A DNA stretch of 47,333 nt from Eubacterium sp. (GCA_024696635.1 JAILGP010000202.1:1-47333); one strand, 5' to 3'. Counted from the stretch's first letter, positions 35,217 through 45,571 are shown. Notes: generated from the letters alone by a model not told the origin. Numbers and translations: made by a program.

Positions 35217-36986
35217 TTATGTGGTTTGGGCGGTGTAAAGTTTGTAGTAGGCGCCCTGGGCTTTCATGAGCTGGTCATGGGTACCGCTTTCTACTATTCC
35301 GCCGTCATCTATATACATGATGCGGTCGCATTTACGTATGGTGGACAGACGATGGGCTATTATAAATGAGGTTCTACCCTTAAGCATGGCATCCAGTCCC
35401 TGCTGAAGCGCCCTTTCTGTCTGAACGTCAATGCTGGAGGTTGCTTCATCCAGGATAAGTATGGCCGGATCTGAAAGCAGGGTTCTTGCAAATGATATGA
35501 GCTGCTTCTGTCCTTCGCTAAGGGATGAACCTCTTTCCTTAACCTCAGTCTTGTAGCCCTCCGACATCTTGCTTATGAAAGCATCGGCACACACGGTTTT
35601 GCTGGCCTTTTCTATCTCCTGACCTGTGGCATCCAGCTTTCCATATCTTATATTATCCTCCACACTTCCAGAGAAAATCACGCTGTCCTGCATCATGATT
35701 CCCATCTGGGATCTAAGTGAACTAAGGGTCACATCTGATACATTTTTTCCATCTATCAGAACCTGTCCATCATTAACATCATAAAACCTGGAAATGAGAT
35801 TTACTATGGTACTTTTACCTGCACCGGTAGGTCCAACCAATGCCACACTTTCACCAGGATTAACTGTAAAGCTTACATCCTTAAGTATCTGTTTTTTATC
35901 ATCATAGGAGAAATTTACATTTTTAAATTCCACCCTGCCCTTCATAGGAGGCATGTCAACTGCATCTTCCTTATCCTTTATATCCACCGGCTCATCAATG
36001 GTTTCGAAAATTCTTTCCAGATAAGCTATGTTATTAATGAAGTTATTAAATATATTTCCAAGGTTCATAATAGGCTGCCAGAAAAATGAAGCATAAGAGG
36101 ATACCGCAACAATGGTACCTACTGATTTAGCTCCCTGTCCAAAGAGAACAAGACCGAAAAGAAAGATTGCTGCTCTTACTAATACGGATATGGAATCTAT
36201 TCCTGGCCATACCAGGTTTGAATAACGGACTGCTGTAAACCAGGTTCTCCTGCAATCCTCAGAAAGCTCTCCAAAGGTTTCCAGATTCTCATCCTCCCTT
36301 GCGAAAATCTGAGTAATACGGGCTCCCACTATATTTTCCTGAAGATATGCATTTAGATTTGAATTCTTATTTGAAACCGCCTGCCAGGCCTTACGCTGCT
36401 TATTCTTGATCCAGAGCATGAAAACCGCCAGCACTGGGACACCAATCATGACCACCATAGCCAGCTGAACATCCACCATGAACATAAATATAATTATGAA
36501 TAATAGATTGAAGCACTCAAGAACTATATTTATAAGTCCATTTGAAAGCATATCCGAAACTGAATTTACATAGTTTACAACCCTGATAAGAATCTTTCCG
36601 TGAGGTCTGTCATCGTAATACTGGAAGGGAAGCCTTTGCAAATGCCCGAATATGTCCTTCCTTATATCATAGATAATATTTTGGCTGACATTTACCATAA
36701 TCCTGCTTCTGATGGTGGTAAATATAACGCTCATCAGATAAACACTTCCCAATATAATAACCAGTGTAAAAAGCAGCTTCTTATCCTTGGCTGGTATAGC
36801 GTCATCCAGAGCCTTTTGAATGATCATAGGCGCAATATAACCAAAGGCACCACCTATACCGCTAAGGACAAATGCTACTATCATAGATTTTATATATTTC
36901 TTTATATAGACTGAGGCCCTAAGCAGGTGCTTTATGTTAAAGGGCTCATCAAGCCGCTCGTCCTGCTTATATGTATTTCTTGCCAT
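35217..36986 (-). CDS. Heterodimeric ABC exporter subunit (consensus ATPase site)
   Basis: A 589-residue half-exporter: six membrane helices (about 25-310) and an ATPase domain with Walker A GPTGAGKST, signature LSEGQKQL (Glu for the first Gly), Walker B AILILDEATS with the catalytic Glu, and IAHRLST. The tail is short. It follows its partner after 25 bp, with GGAG 7 bp before the ATG. Such pairs (BmrCD, LmrCD, YheIH type) export drugs, peptides or lipids. The altered signature here pairs structurally with the other subunit's site, so the asymmetry is typical for heterodimers. Substrate unknown. Confidence 0.88.
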   Translation of the reverse strand: MARNTYKQDERLDEPFNIKHLLRASVYIKKYIKSMIVAFVLSGIGGAFGYIAPMIIQKALDDAIPAKDKKLLFTLVIILGSVYLMSVIFTTIRSRIMVNVSQNIIYDIRKDIFGHLQRLPFQYYDDRPHGKILIRVVNYVNSVSDMLSNGLINIVLECFNLLFIIIFMFMVDVQLAMVVMIGVPVLAVFMLWIKNKQRKAWQAVSNKNSNLNAYLQENIVGARITQIFAREDENLETFGELSEDCRRTWFTAVRYSNLVWPGIDSISVLVRAAIFLFGLVLFGQGAKSVGTIVAVSSYASFFWQPIMNLGNIFNNFINNIAYLERIFETIDEPVDIKDKEDAVDMPPMKGRVEFKNVNFSYDDKKQILKDVSFTVNPGESVALVGPTGAGKSTIVNLISRFYDVNDGQVLIDGKNVSDVTLSSLRSQMGIMMQDSVIFSGSVEDNIRYGKLDATGQEIEKASKTVCADAFISKMSEGYKTEVKERGSSLSEGQKQLISFARTLLSDPAILILDEATSSIDVQTERALQQGLDAMLKGRTSFIIAHRLSTIRKCDRIMYIDDGGIVESGTHDQLMKAQGAYYKLYTAQTT

Positions 36987-37011
36987 TTCTTTTCTCCATC
37001 TCTTTTACTAT

Positions 37012-38790
37012 TTAGTCATCGCCCTGCTGAAGCTTAACCAGGTCACTATAATAGCCACCAGCCTTGATAAGTTCTTCATGACTACCCTGCTCAACTATGC
37101 TTCCATCCTTAAGAATAAGAATTCTGTCGGCATTTTTAGTAGTTGATATACGCTGGGCAATGATAAGCTTTGTGGCCTTAAAATCAAGATGCATAAGAGC
37201 ATCCTGTATTTTCTTCTCCGTCTCCATATCCACCGCTGAAGTCGTATCATCAAGAATCAGAATTGAAGGTTTTACAGCAAGGGCTCTGGCTAGAGATATT
37301 CTCTGTTTCTGACCACCAGAAAGACCAACTCCCCTTTCACCAACTATGGTGTCATAGCCCTCCGGCATTCTGGCTATAAATTCATCCGCCGCCGAATATC
37401 TTGCGAAACGGACCACCTCTTCCTTCTTGATATGGTTATCGCCATAAGCAATATTTCCCTCTATGGAATCGGAATAAAGAAGAACATCCTGAGTGGCAAG
37501 TCCAATATTCTTTCTTAGGCTGCTGAGCCTGTAATTTTCTACCGGAACATCGTCCACCAGAACCTGGCCCTCTGTGGCCTCATAGAATCTAGGAATCAGA
37601 TGGATAAGAGAAGTCTTTCCACATCCAGTCTCTCCCATAAGAGCCACCGTTTCTCCCGGATTTATCTTAAATGATATATTTTTTAAAACCGGAAGCTTTC
37701 CATCCTTATACATAAATGATACATTTTTAAATTCAATGCTTCCCTCAAGTCTATCTTTGGGCTCGTAAGGATTCTCAGGATCCTTGATCTCTGCCTCTGA
37801 ATAATAAATTTCCATAACCTTATTGGAAGCTGCCGCAAATCTCTGAAACTCATTCATAATATTTCCCATGAGTCGCATAGGATTGGCCAGTGCCCATATG
37901 AGTCCTGAAAATGTAACGTATTCCCCCATGCTAAGGCTTCCATTTATAAGAAACAGTCCTCCCACCAGCAGCATCACGAATGGCATAAGGTTTGCAAAGC
38001 TTTCAATATAAGGATAGAACTTTATCCACACAAGTCCTGTCTTTTTATTTGTATCCCGATAAGCTACATTTGCCTTATCGAACTTTTCTATCTCATAATC
38101 TTCCCTGGCAAAGGCCTTCACAACCCTGTTTCCTGCAATATTTTCCTGGGCGATTGTATTCATATCAGCCAGTCTTTCTCTAAGAGCCGCATGCATTGGG
38201 GCCACCTTCCTTTTGAAGAGGAATATAACCAGAAATACAAAGGGAGCCACTGCTAAAAGTGAAAATGCCATCTTCCAGTTAAGATATATAAAATATATGG
38301 CTGTTGCTCCGAAAAGGGAAAATGATTCTATAACCATTCTCACAACCCAGGCAATCATATGTCTTACTGCATCAAGGTCGCCGGTCACTCTTGTCATAAG
38401 GTCACCGGTTCTATATGTACTATAAAAATTCATATCCTGTCTCTGAATCTTGTCATAGAGATAATTTCTTATTCTATAAAGAGCCTTCTGGGATACATGT
38501 TCAAATATCATACAGTCCCCATAGACAATAATAGTGCGGATCAAAGTAAACCCCACCATCATAAGAAGCATTTTATAAAAGAGGTCTCTGTCCTGGGCCA
38601 GTCTTTCCGCCGCCCCTTCTCCAGTGATAAATGTATCTACAATCTGTCCGGAAAAATAGGGAACAGTCAGCTGCATTATGTTATAGACAACTGTGCCAAA
38701 CATTCCCACTATATAGATTCCTCTCGAACCCTGCATATTCTCCCAAAGCCATCCCAGACGGCCTCTTGGAAATTTTTTAGTATTATCCAT
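37012..38790 (-). CDS. Heterodimeric ABC exporter subunit (degenerate Walker B)
   Basis: 592 residues from the ATG at 38790 (MDNTKKFPRG), chosen over an in-frame ATG nine codons upstream because AAGGA lies 7 bp before it. Membrane domain about 30-330; ATPase domain with Walker A GETGCGKTS, signature LSGGQKQR, Walker B SILILDDTTS (Asp in place of the catalytic Glu) and IAQRIST (Gln in place of the H-loop His). One ATP site of the pair is therefore predicted to be non-hydrolytic, as in TM287/288 or BmrCD. It is divergent from an AraC regulator gene across a 288-bp AT-rich gap. Confidence 0.88.
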   Translation of the reverse strand: MDNTKKFPRGRLGWLWENMQGSRGIYIVGMFGTVVYNIMQLTVPYFSGQIVDTFITGEGAAERLAQDRDLFYKMLLMMVGFTLIRTIIVYGDCMIFEHVSQKALYRIRNYLYDKIQRQDMNFYSTYRTGDLMTRVTGDLDAVRHMIAWVVRMVIESFSLFGATAIYFIYLNWKMAFSLLAVAPFVFLVIFLFKRKVAPMHAALRERLADMNTIAQENIAGNRVVKAFAREDYEIEKFDKANVAYRDTNKKTGLVWIKFYPYIESFANLMPFVMLLVGGLFLINGSLSMGEYVTFSGLIWALANPMRLMGNIMNEFQRFAAASNKVMEIYYSEAEIKDPENPYEPKDRLEGSIEFKNVSFMYKDGKLPVLKNISFKINPGETVALMGETGCGKTSLIHLIPRFYEATEGQVLVDDVPVENYRLSSLRKNIGLATQDVLLYSDSIEGNIAYGDNHIKKEEVVRFARYSAADEFIARMPEGYDTIVGERGVGLSGGQKQRISLARALAVKPSILILDDTTSAVDMETEKKIQDALMHLDFKATKLIIAQRISTTKNADRILILKDGSIVEQGSHEELIKAGGYYSDLVKLQQGDD

Positions 38791-39078
38791 TAGCAATTCC
38801 TTTATATTTATATTCATATTTATATTTGTATTTATTTTTATATATTGCTTATATATTACATTTAAAGCCTACCAGATAAGATAGCAGTTTCTATATATAA
38901 ATGTTATAATTTATCTATAAAAAAATTGAACGTTTCTATCATTTCCTTATTTTTATGCAAATAGCAAAACTTTAATAAAGCAAATAAATACTACATTTAT
39001 GCCATTTGTAATAGTTTTCACACTATTTGTATTTTAATATACTAATAATTTTCAGGATTTTCCTAGGAGAAAAAATTT
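38791..39078. promoter_or_regulatory. Divergent control region between ABC exporter pair and AraC gene
   Basis: A 288-bp very AT-rich interval. Near the exporter start there is TATATTTA-type low-complexity sequence. On the plus strand TTCACA and TATACT, 15 bp apart, with AGGAG before the ATG at 39079, are candidate signals for the AraC gene. No clear exporter promoter or operator repeat could be assigned. Confidence 0.35.
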
Positions 39079-39954
39079 ATGTCAGATTTATTTGAGTACA
39101 GCGACCGTATGACATCCCCTGTAGAAGCATTTTACTGCAACAAAAATACCATGAGTCTGCCAGTAGAAAACCACTGGCATTATTTTGTTGAACTACTTTA
39201 TATGATTGAGGGAAATGTTTTTATTACCTGCAACGAGAATACATACCACCTTACTCCAGGCATGATGATTATGATTCCGCCTCAGGCAATTCATTCCGTC
39301 TATAGCGAAGATGGTCAGGATTTCAATTATTCCTGCATAAAATTCAATACAAACCGCATACAGATGATAGAAGGCTATCTGCCTAATCTGAATATTCAGT
39401 TTCACGAGATCCTGCAAATGCAAAATCCCCCGCTGATTTTCACGGAGGATTCATTTCCAGACATAGGTCTTCAAAGCACCCTTGATAATCTAATCAATGA
39501 GGTCAGGCAGAAAAACTATGGCTACAACACTTATATTTATTCAATTTTATCCAGCCTTATGCTGAGAATACTAAGAATCTGGTACGACATGGGTATACCT
39601 ATGAATACCGAACCACTTACTGATACTGACACCTATGCTATTCAGGATGTGATACTCTACATTGATAAGCACTCCAATGAGAACATCAATATTCCACAGC
39701 TGGCCAGTATGTGTAACATGAGCTATTCCTACTTTGCCAAGGTATTTCACCGCCAATTCGGTCAAAGCTGTAAGCAATACATAGAATTTATCCGCCTCAG
39801 CAAGGCAGAAAATCTCATACTCTTTACAGACTATGACCTTACTACCATTGCCGAAGAAACCGGCTTTGCCGACTGCAGCCACCTCATAAGATGCTTCAAA
39901 AAACGCTTCAGCCTTACACCGAAACAATACAGACTCCAGCACCGAACCATATAA
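39079..39954 (+). CDS. AraC-family regulator with cupin-like sensor domain
   Basis: A 291-residue regulator. The N-terminal half is cupin-like (HWHYFVELLYMIEG, then PGMMIMIPPQAIHSV), the usual ligand domain of sugar- or signal-responsive AraC proteins. The C-terminal double helix-turn-helix (about 190-288) has IPQLASMCNMSYSYFAKVF and TIAEETGFADCSHLIRCFK, ending SLTPKQYR. It is transcribed away from the ABC exporter pair and may control it. The ligand cannot be inferred. Confidence 0.88.
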   Translation: MSDLFEYSDRMTSPVEAFYCNKNTMSLPVENHWHYFVELLYMIEGNVFITCNENTYHLTPGMMIMIPPQAIHSVYSEDGQDFNYSCIKFNTNRIQMIEGYLPNLNIQFHEILQMQNPPLIFTEDSFPDIGLQSTLDNLINEVRQKNYGYNTYIYSILSSLMLRILRIWYDMGIPMNTEPLTDTDTYAIQDVILYIDKHSNENINIPQLASMCNMSYSYFAKVFHRQFGQSCKQYIEFIRLSKAENLILFTDYDLTTIAEETGFADCSHLIRCFKKRFSLTPKQYRLQHRTI

Positions 39955-39963
39955 TTTGCCAAA

Positions 39964-40050
39964 GATTTACCAAAGGGGTCTGACCCTTTTGGTAAATTCA
40001 ATTGCACACAATCTAATTTACCATTGGGGTCTGACCCTTTTGGTAAATTT
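39964..40050. repeat. Paired palindromic repeats (REPIN-like), copies F and G
   Basis: Copy F (39964-39998) and copy G (40015-40050) are separated by a 16-bp spacer containing TGCACACAA, similar to the spacer of the pair at 5067. They fill the gap between the convergent AraC and histidine kinase genes; copy G overlaps the kinase stop codon (40049-40051). Confidence 0.85.
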
Positions 40051-41404
40051 ATGTATTACAGACCAGGGTTACTGTCATGGTTCTATTATTTAGTTCGGCA
40101 TATATGTGGCCACCCATTTTATTCATAAGTTTGCGGCAGATATATAGTCCCAGGCCGCTTCCACTTCTATTGCCAACGTTGGAGCCACGGTAGAAGCTTT
40201 CAAATATGTGGTCCAGTTCATTTTCCGCCAGGCTGGATCCGCTATTGGAAATGTTAATTAATAGGTTTCCTTCTTCTTTTCCAAAGTCCAGCCATATCTT
40301 ATCTCCATCTCCGTATTTGATGGCATTTTCGATTACATTCTGGACAACTTCTATAAATCTGTCTTTATCTCCCTTTATGAGTAAATCCTTATAATCTTCC
40401 ACCCTGAAATCTATACCTATGTTGTCCAGCTTATCAATATAATACTTCTTTATATAATCAACTAATTCCGATAAATAAAAGTCTTCATTTTTTACATCAA
40501 AGTTAATAAAATCATCACTGGAGCTAGTGATTATTTTGGATACATAATTTTCAATTTCCCAAACATTATCATCTATCTTCTGGGCTATCTCCGTCTGCTT
40601 ATCACTATCCTTATAAAGCTTCTTTTTCATGGCCGCTGCATAAAGCTTTATAGCCGCCAGGGGAGTTTTAATATCATGAGAAAGCGACAGTATGAATACA
40701 TTCTTTTCCTTCTGTAACTCAAGATTTTTTTCTTTTTCCTGTTCTAACTTCTCCCTAAGCATATCCAGCCCCCAGAGAAAATGGCCAAAGTATTTATTCT
40801 TATCCTCCTTTAGAGGAATAGTCAGATTTCCCTTTGCCAGTTCATAGGGATAATCGGCTATCATTTGAAACCTTCTGATTATAACTATATAAATGTAAAT
40901 CATTATGATAAATATACAAACCATAACAATTCCTATTATGAGGTTAAAAGATTTTATAAATCCGGCCATTTCACTCGACAAATCTACTTCATATTCTATC
41001 CTGTATAGCCTGCCATTTATATATTTAACTACATAATGATTGGATGAATCCAAGAATTCATTATAATCACTTTCATATGTCTTATCCTGAACTACTTGGT
41101 CCGGCTTTGTATCTACATCTTCCTGACTATTTTGGTCCGGCTTATCATCCTCATCATATTGATAGACACCAAGTATGGTTTGATATTTTGAAATATCCAC
41201 CTTGTAATCCTTTATATCGGCATGGCCTTTTATATCATTTTCCACCCTGCTTACTTCGATTTTATATAAATCTACACTATTATCTTTCTTCTTAAGCAAG
41301 ACAAATTCTACTACCAATATTATTAGTAGTAGAATCAGTATTATAGAAAAGCAAAGCTTTAAATATGTATTTTTAATATTACTGGTATTCTCTATATCAT
41401 TCAT
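40049..41404 (-). CDS. Two-component sensor histidine kinase
   Basis: 451 residues. Two membrane helices (about 15-37 and 148-175) flank an extracytoplasmic segment of about 110 residues that includes an acidic duplicated DKPDQ/TKPDQ stretch. A HAMP-like linker leads to the H-box SLSHDIKTPLAAIK, the N-box VIENAIKYGDG and the G-box SGSGLGLYICRKL. It overlaps the response-regulator gene by 8 bp and so is translationally coupled. The sensor domain is larger than in BceS-type intramembrane kinases, so direct ligand sensing outside the membrane is possible. The neighbouring MacB/FtsX-type transporter suggests an antimicrobial or envelope-stress module. Confidence 0.92.
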   Translation of the reverse strand: MNDIENTSNIKNTYLKLCFSIILILLLIILVVEFVLLKKKDNSVDLYKIEVSRVENDIKGHADIKDYKVDISKYQTILGVYQYDEDDKPDQNSQEDVDTKPDQVVQDKTYESDYNEFLDSSNHYVVKYINGRLYRIEYEVDLSSEMAGFIKSFNLIIGIVMVCIFIIMIYIYIVIIRRFQMIADYPYELAKGNLTIPLKEDKNKYFGHFLWGLDMLREKLEQEKEKNLELQKEKNVFILSLSHDIKTPLAAIKLYAAAMKKKLYKDSDKQTEIAQKIDDNVWEIENYVSKIITSSSDDFINFDVKNEDFYLSELVDYIKKYYIDKLDNIGIDFRVEDYKDLLIKGDKDRFIEVVQNVIENAIKYGDGDKIWLDFGKEEGNLLINISNSGSSLAENELDHIFESFYRGSNVGNRSGSGLGLYICRKLMNKMGGHIYAELNNRTMTVTLVCNT

Positions 41405-42059
41405 ACCTATATCCTTTTCCCCAGACAGTTATAATCTTCTTTGGATTCTTGGGATCCTTCTCAATCTTTTCCCTAAGCCACTGTATATGTACTGTCAGAG
41501 TATGCATCATAGAATCACTGTCCGAGCCCCAGATTGTATCAAAGAGGAAAGCCTTCTGAAGAGTCTGTCCCTTATTTTCCATAAGAATCTTAAGGAGTTC
41601 AAACTCCTTGCTTGTGGCTTCTATTTCCCTGCCATCTATAATTATTTTCTCTCGGACAATATCCAGAGTTATATCCTCATCCGTAAGGGAATCTGTGGCC
41701 AGACGCCTTTTAAAGATTCCCTTGATTTTAGCTATAAGAATATCTATATCATAGGGCTTTTCTATATAATCATCTGCCCCTGAAACAATGGCCTGAAGCT
41801 TGTCATCCTTAGCTACTTTGGCACTTACCATAAGAACCGGTGTGTTGGACTTCTCCCTGACCTTATTCAGGATATACATTCCATCTAATCCTGGAAGCAT
41901 AATATCTAGGATTAGCAGTCTTGCCCCATACATTTCATATCTGGCTAGTGCCTTCTCTCCATTATCCACGGCAGAGACCACATAGCCCTCTTCCCTAAGA
42001 AAATCCACCAGCACCTGGCTCAGTTCTTTATTATCTTCCACAATCAGAATATCTAACAT
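41397..42059 (-). CDS. OmpR/PhoB-type response regulator
   Basis: 220 residues. The receiver has the acidic pair Glu8-Asp9, phospho-acceptor Asp52 (LLILDIMLPG), a Ser in the VMVSAK switch position and Lys in IEKPYD. The C-terminal winged helix (about 125-218) has SKEFELLKILMENKGQ and the final GKGYRYE. GGGGGAG lies close before the ATG. It is cotranscribed with the overlapping kinase. Likely targets are this operon and the adjacent ABC genes; no operator repeat was confidently found. Confidence 0.94.
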   Translation of the reverse strand: MLDILIVEDNKELSQVLVDFLREEGYVVSAVDNGEKALARYEMYGARLLILDIMLPGLDGMYILNKVREKSNTPVLMVSAKVAKDDKLQAIVSGADDYIEKPYDIDILIAKIKGIFKRRLATDSLTDEDITLDIVREKIIIDGREIEATSKEFELLKILMENKGQTLQKAFLFDTIWGSDSDSMMHTLTVHIQWLREKIEKDPKNPKKIITVWGKGYRYE

Positions 42060-42085
42060 ATCTCTCCCCCATACTATAATCCCCG

Positions 42086-42117
42086 AATTTCCAACGGGTC
42101 AAACCCTCTGTTAAATT
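42086..42117. repeat. Degenerate palindromic repeat, copy H
   Basis: AATTTCCAACGGGTCAAACC with a matching CTCTGTTAAATT half; it retains the arms and the GGGTC core but has several mismatches and is shortened. It lies directly before the ABC ATPase stop codon. Confidence 0.6.
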
Positions 42118-42884
42118 TACCATCCCATATCCATAAGCCAGTTATTAAGGTCACGTTCTCTTGCCTTAAGCTCTGTATTTTTTTCATATGCACCAAGTTC
42201 ATACTGGCCCTGGATGTTTCCGTCTACTATATAAAGTACCCTGGTACACTTAGCTGCAACCTTTACATCATGGGTTACCAGCATTATAGTTGTGCCATCT
42301 TTATTAAGCTTAACAAGCTCGCACATAACTTCATCAGAAGAAGTTCTGTTAAGGGCGCCCGTTGGCTCATCTGCAAATATAACCTTAGGCTTATTGATCA
42401 TGCTTCTGCAGATGCATGCCCTCTGTAGCTGCCCACCGGATACCTCATTGATATCATTTTCTGCAGTATCCTCAATTCCCAGCTTATGCATAAGATTTCT
42501 TCCACGCTTTTCGATTTCTTTCCTGCTTTCCTTATTCTTCTTAGATTTTACAGCAGGAAGAATAATATTATCAAGTATTGATAGATTTTTCATCATATAC
42601 ATCTGCTGGAAGATGAAGCCCATCTCATCAAGTCTTACCTCAGCCATTTCATTTTCACTGAGCCCTGACAGATTTTTATCGTTAAATGTTACTTCCCCCG
42701 CAGTCATCTTATCCATACCAGAAACTGTATAAAGAAGGGTGGATTTTCCTGAACCGGAAGGTCCCATGATACCAACCATTTCTCCTTCATCTATTGTAAA
42801 GCTTACATTTCTAAGAACATTATTCTGCTTTTTATTTACTACATATGTCTTACATAAATCATTTACTTCTATAACTGTACTCAT
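42117..42884 (-). CDS. ABC transporter ATPase, MacB/LolD/BceA-like
   Basis: A 255-residue stand-alone ATPase: Walker A GPSGSGKST, Q-loop FIFQQMYMM, signature VSGGQLQRACICRSM, Walker B VIFADEPTGALN, and the H-loop MLVTHD. GALN after Walker B and the overall length are typical of the MacB/LolD/BceA group, which partners with FtsX-type permeases. The permease is upstream in the same orientation (137-bp gap) and the two-component genes are downstream, so the four probably form one regulatory and transport module. Confidence 0.93.
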   Translation of the reverse strand: MSTVIEVNDLCKTYVVNKKQNNVLRNVSFTIDEGEMVGIMGPSGSGKSTLLYTVSGMDKMTAGEVTFNDKNLSGLSENEMAEVRLDEMGFIFQQMYMMKNLSILDNIILPAVKSKKNKESRKEIEKRGRNLMHKLGIEDTAENDINEVSGGQLQRACICRSMINKPKVIFADEPTGALNRTSSDEVMCELVKLNKDGTTIMLVTHDVKVAAKCTRVLYIVDGNIQGQYELGAYEKNTELKARERDLNNWLMDMGW

Positions 42885-43021
42885 TTTTATATTCCTTTCT
42901 CATCCTTATCATCTGAAATGATCAATCTGTAATATCATCTAAAACATCTGACTACATCAATATATCCAAATAAAACCTTCATCTATATACATCTATATAT
43001 TTCCTCATAAACCTTCATCTT

Positions 43022-45394
43022 TTACTCTATATTTCCCATGGAATCCGAATGTATGGTCCTGGTGTAAAGGGATGTAAGCCATGCGGCTATAACAACTACC
43101 ACACCCATGATCACAGGATATAATAGAAACACTTCTACAGGTCTTATATCATATGTAATACCTGACACAGCACCCATTACTGCAAATATTCTGTCGCAGA
43201 TTATTTTGGTAAATGGATAATTTAGAATCGCAGACAGAACTCCCGATATAACCATTACTACCACAAACCTGAGGGTATGCTGAGCTGAGACAGACCTGGT
43301 CTTAAAACCGATTGCTTTCATCAGAGCAATCTCTGTGGTCTCTTTACTGATAAACGACCTTTCCATAAGAACTGTTATAAGAAGTGCTATAACTATAGAT
43401 ATAATAAGTACCATATTTTTAACCATTTTGAGTGTAGCTGAAGAACTGGTTGATTTATCGACAAAGCCTGCCGGATCATATATCTTATCTGTATCAAAGA
43501 TATCCTTCATCTTTTCTATTCGTTCATTAATAACTTTATCATCTGGATTATCCTTAAAATCAATCTGGAATTCAAATGCAGATGATGCATCATTTGTTTT
43601 AACAGGAACATCTTCATGGAGTCTGCCACATTTTCCAAGCTGATTCATTGTTACAAAGCTGGCAGTTATTATATATTCCTTCACCTCTCCATTAATCTCT
43701 ATATTAACCTTATCACCTATCCCGGCTCCCAGCTCATCAAGCATCTGAGGAGTAAATGCTACCTCATTTTCATACATAGGAGCAACTCCCTCACTATAGG
43801 TATAATCAGATGCCTTTGTGTCTTTACATTGCTGCATCTGGATCTGGATTTTTGTATCCTTATATTCCACAGGGAGTTGATACATAAGCTCTACATGGAT
43901 ATCAGCTGGCATATTATTATCTTCCAGTTCCTTTTCCATATCGCTTATTATGTCATCAAGAACATTTTCATCTTTGCTACCCATATTATCCATGATTTTT
44001 TCTGTTGAATTATAGTAAGCATCACTACGAGTGGTTCCGAAAAAGAATAATAATTTATCACTCATAAGAGTATTTGCTGCATTTGCAAGCATTGTAATAA
44101 GCAGAAGGCAGATGGTAAATGTTACTATCATGCTTAGGTACTGCTTAGGCTTACTAAGTACATCATTCATTCCAAGAAAGAGATTACTTCCAAGGCGGCT
44201 TTTAGTCAGCTTCATAAATGACTTCTTATGATATCTTTCCCCTGTTTCCCCATTTCTTACTGCATCAATAGGCGAAAGCTTCTTGATACTTTTAGTACAG
44301 CTGTAGCAGAACATGAGAATTATAAGTACGACTGCCACAGTACTGATTACTCCTATAAAGACCTGACTGTCATTGCCTATGACCATTCTGTCTGTGATAC
44401 TGCTGATGAGCATTTCTCCAAATGGAATACCTGCAGCGTATCCTATCAGGGCTCCCACCACAGATATGCATAGATACTTAACCATGTACAGGTTGCGAAT
44501 GGCGCTGTTCTTAAGACCCACTGCTTTCATGACTCCGATTTCTCTAAAGTCCTCATTCAGAGTAAACTTTATGGTAAAGGAAAGCATGGTAAAGGCTATA
44601 AGTATGAGACATATACTTACCACCATCAGAAGCCCCGCCGTAAGCATATCCAGCATAAATGTCATTTTAAGTACAGATACATCATTTGCAAAAGTGGCAT
44701 TTGTAACTCCTGACACATCATCCTTTAGCGCCTTCATATCATCTGTATTAATGTAATATATAGCACCTGTGGAGGAACTTTTTACACCTTCATCCCCCAG
44801 ATAATCCTCTACTTCTTCATCGTTCATAAGCATTCTGGGATTTCCCATAAATGGTGAACCAAGCAGGGCATCCTTAATAAAACCGTCTATTATAAATTCT
44901 TTCTTTACATCCCCAAGCTCCAGTGTAACCTTATCACCTATAGTGACTTTACCGGGATCTGCCAGTATTCCACCTACATAAATATGTCCCTTTGGAATAT
45001 CCCTAATTACCTCATTCTTACTGTTAAAATAATTGATCTTGGCACCTTTAACAGAAGTTAAAAACCCGGGATTTTCATATTCAACATAGGTTTTTCCGTC
45101 TTTCTTTAGGTTCTTTGCATTGTAATATATTATTTCTTCTTTCCTGCATTCTGTAATAGAATCCGCTTTTTCAAGTATTTCATCTGCCGGATTTTCACTG
45201 CCCGAGTTAAGGGTGACTATAACATAGTCAGACATATTCGCCTTTTCTAAGTAATAATCGATTCCTCCATAGACTGAGACCATATTATTCGCACTACTGG
45301 AGGCAAACATGGTTGAAAGAATAACAAATATAAGCAGAATTATATTCATTGTTTTCTTTCTTCTTAGATCTTTTTTCAGTATCCTAAAAAACAT
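43022..45394 (-). CDS. FtsX/MacB-type ABC permease
   Basis: 790 residues. An N-terminal helix (about 15-35) is followed by an extracytoplasmic domain, a first FtsX helix group (about 245-370), a second helix (about 415-440), a second extracytoplasmic domain (about 445-655) and a final FtsX helix group (660-785). This duplicated layout fits large Firmicute MacB-like permeases better than BceB, which has ten helices and one large loop. Such systems move or sense peptides or lipoproteins, driven by the ATPase encoded next. GAGGAAG precedes the ATG. Confidence 0.9.
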   Translation of the reverse strand: MFFRILKKDLRRKKTMNIILLIFVILSTMFASSSANNMVSVYGGIDYYLEKANMSDYVIVTLNSGSENPADEILEKADSITECRKEEIIYYNAKNLKKDGKTYVEYENPGFLTSVKGAKINYFNSKNEVIRDIPKGHIYVGGILADPGKVTIGDKVTLELGDVKKEFIIDGFIKDALLGSPFMGNPRMLMNDEEVEDYLGDEGVKSSSTGAIYYINTDDMKALKDDVSGVTNATFANDVSVLKMTFMLDMLTAGLLMVVSICLILIAFTMLSFTIKFTLNEDFREIGVMKAVGLKNSAIRNLYMVKYLCISVVGALIGYAAGIPFGEMLISSITDRMVIGNDSQVFIGVISTVAVVLIILMFCYSCTKSIKKLSPIDAVRNGETGERYHKKSFMKLTKSRLGSNLFLGMNDVLSKPKQYLSMIVTFTICLLLITMLANAANTLMSDKLLFFFGTTRSDAYYNSTEKIMDNMGSKDENVLDDIISDMEKELEDNNMPADIHVELMYQLPVEYKDTKIQIQMQQCKDTKASDYTYSEGVAPMYENEVAFTPQMLDELGAGIGDKVNIEINGEVKEYIITASFVTMNQLGKCGRLHEDVPVKTNDASSAFEFQIDFKDNPDDKVINERIEKMKDIFDTDKIYDPAGFVDKSTSSSATLKMVKNMVLIISIVIALLITVLMERSFISKETTEIALMKAIGFKTRSVSAQHTLRFVVVMVISGVLSAILNYPFTKIICDRIFAVMGAVSGITYDIRPVEVFLLYPVIMGVVVVIAAWLTSLYTRTIHSDSMGNIE

Positions 45395-45571
45395 TTTCTT
45401 CCTCGCTTTCTGACCACATTATATATCACAGATCATTAGTCTTTTAGATTAAATATATTAAAATTAAATAAAATGATCTGCAAATGAACAACCAGTCATT
45501 TATCTTATGGTCAGACTATATCATTCAAATTATCAAATAATCATAAAATCCCATTTTTAAGAAATAAAAAA

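Noticed and set aside
39964-40050. Ordinary intrinsic terminators
   Set aside because: The palindromes have no adjoining U tract and recur nearly identically at unrelated loci, so they are listed as repeats; a role at transcript ends is not excluded.
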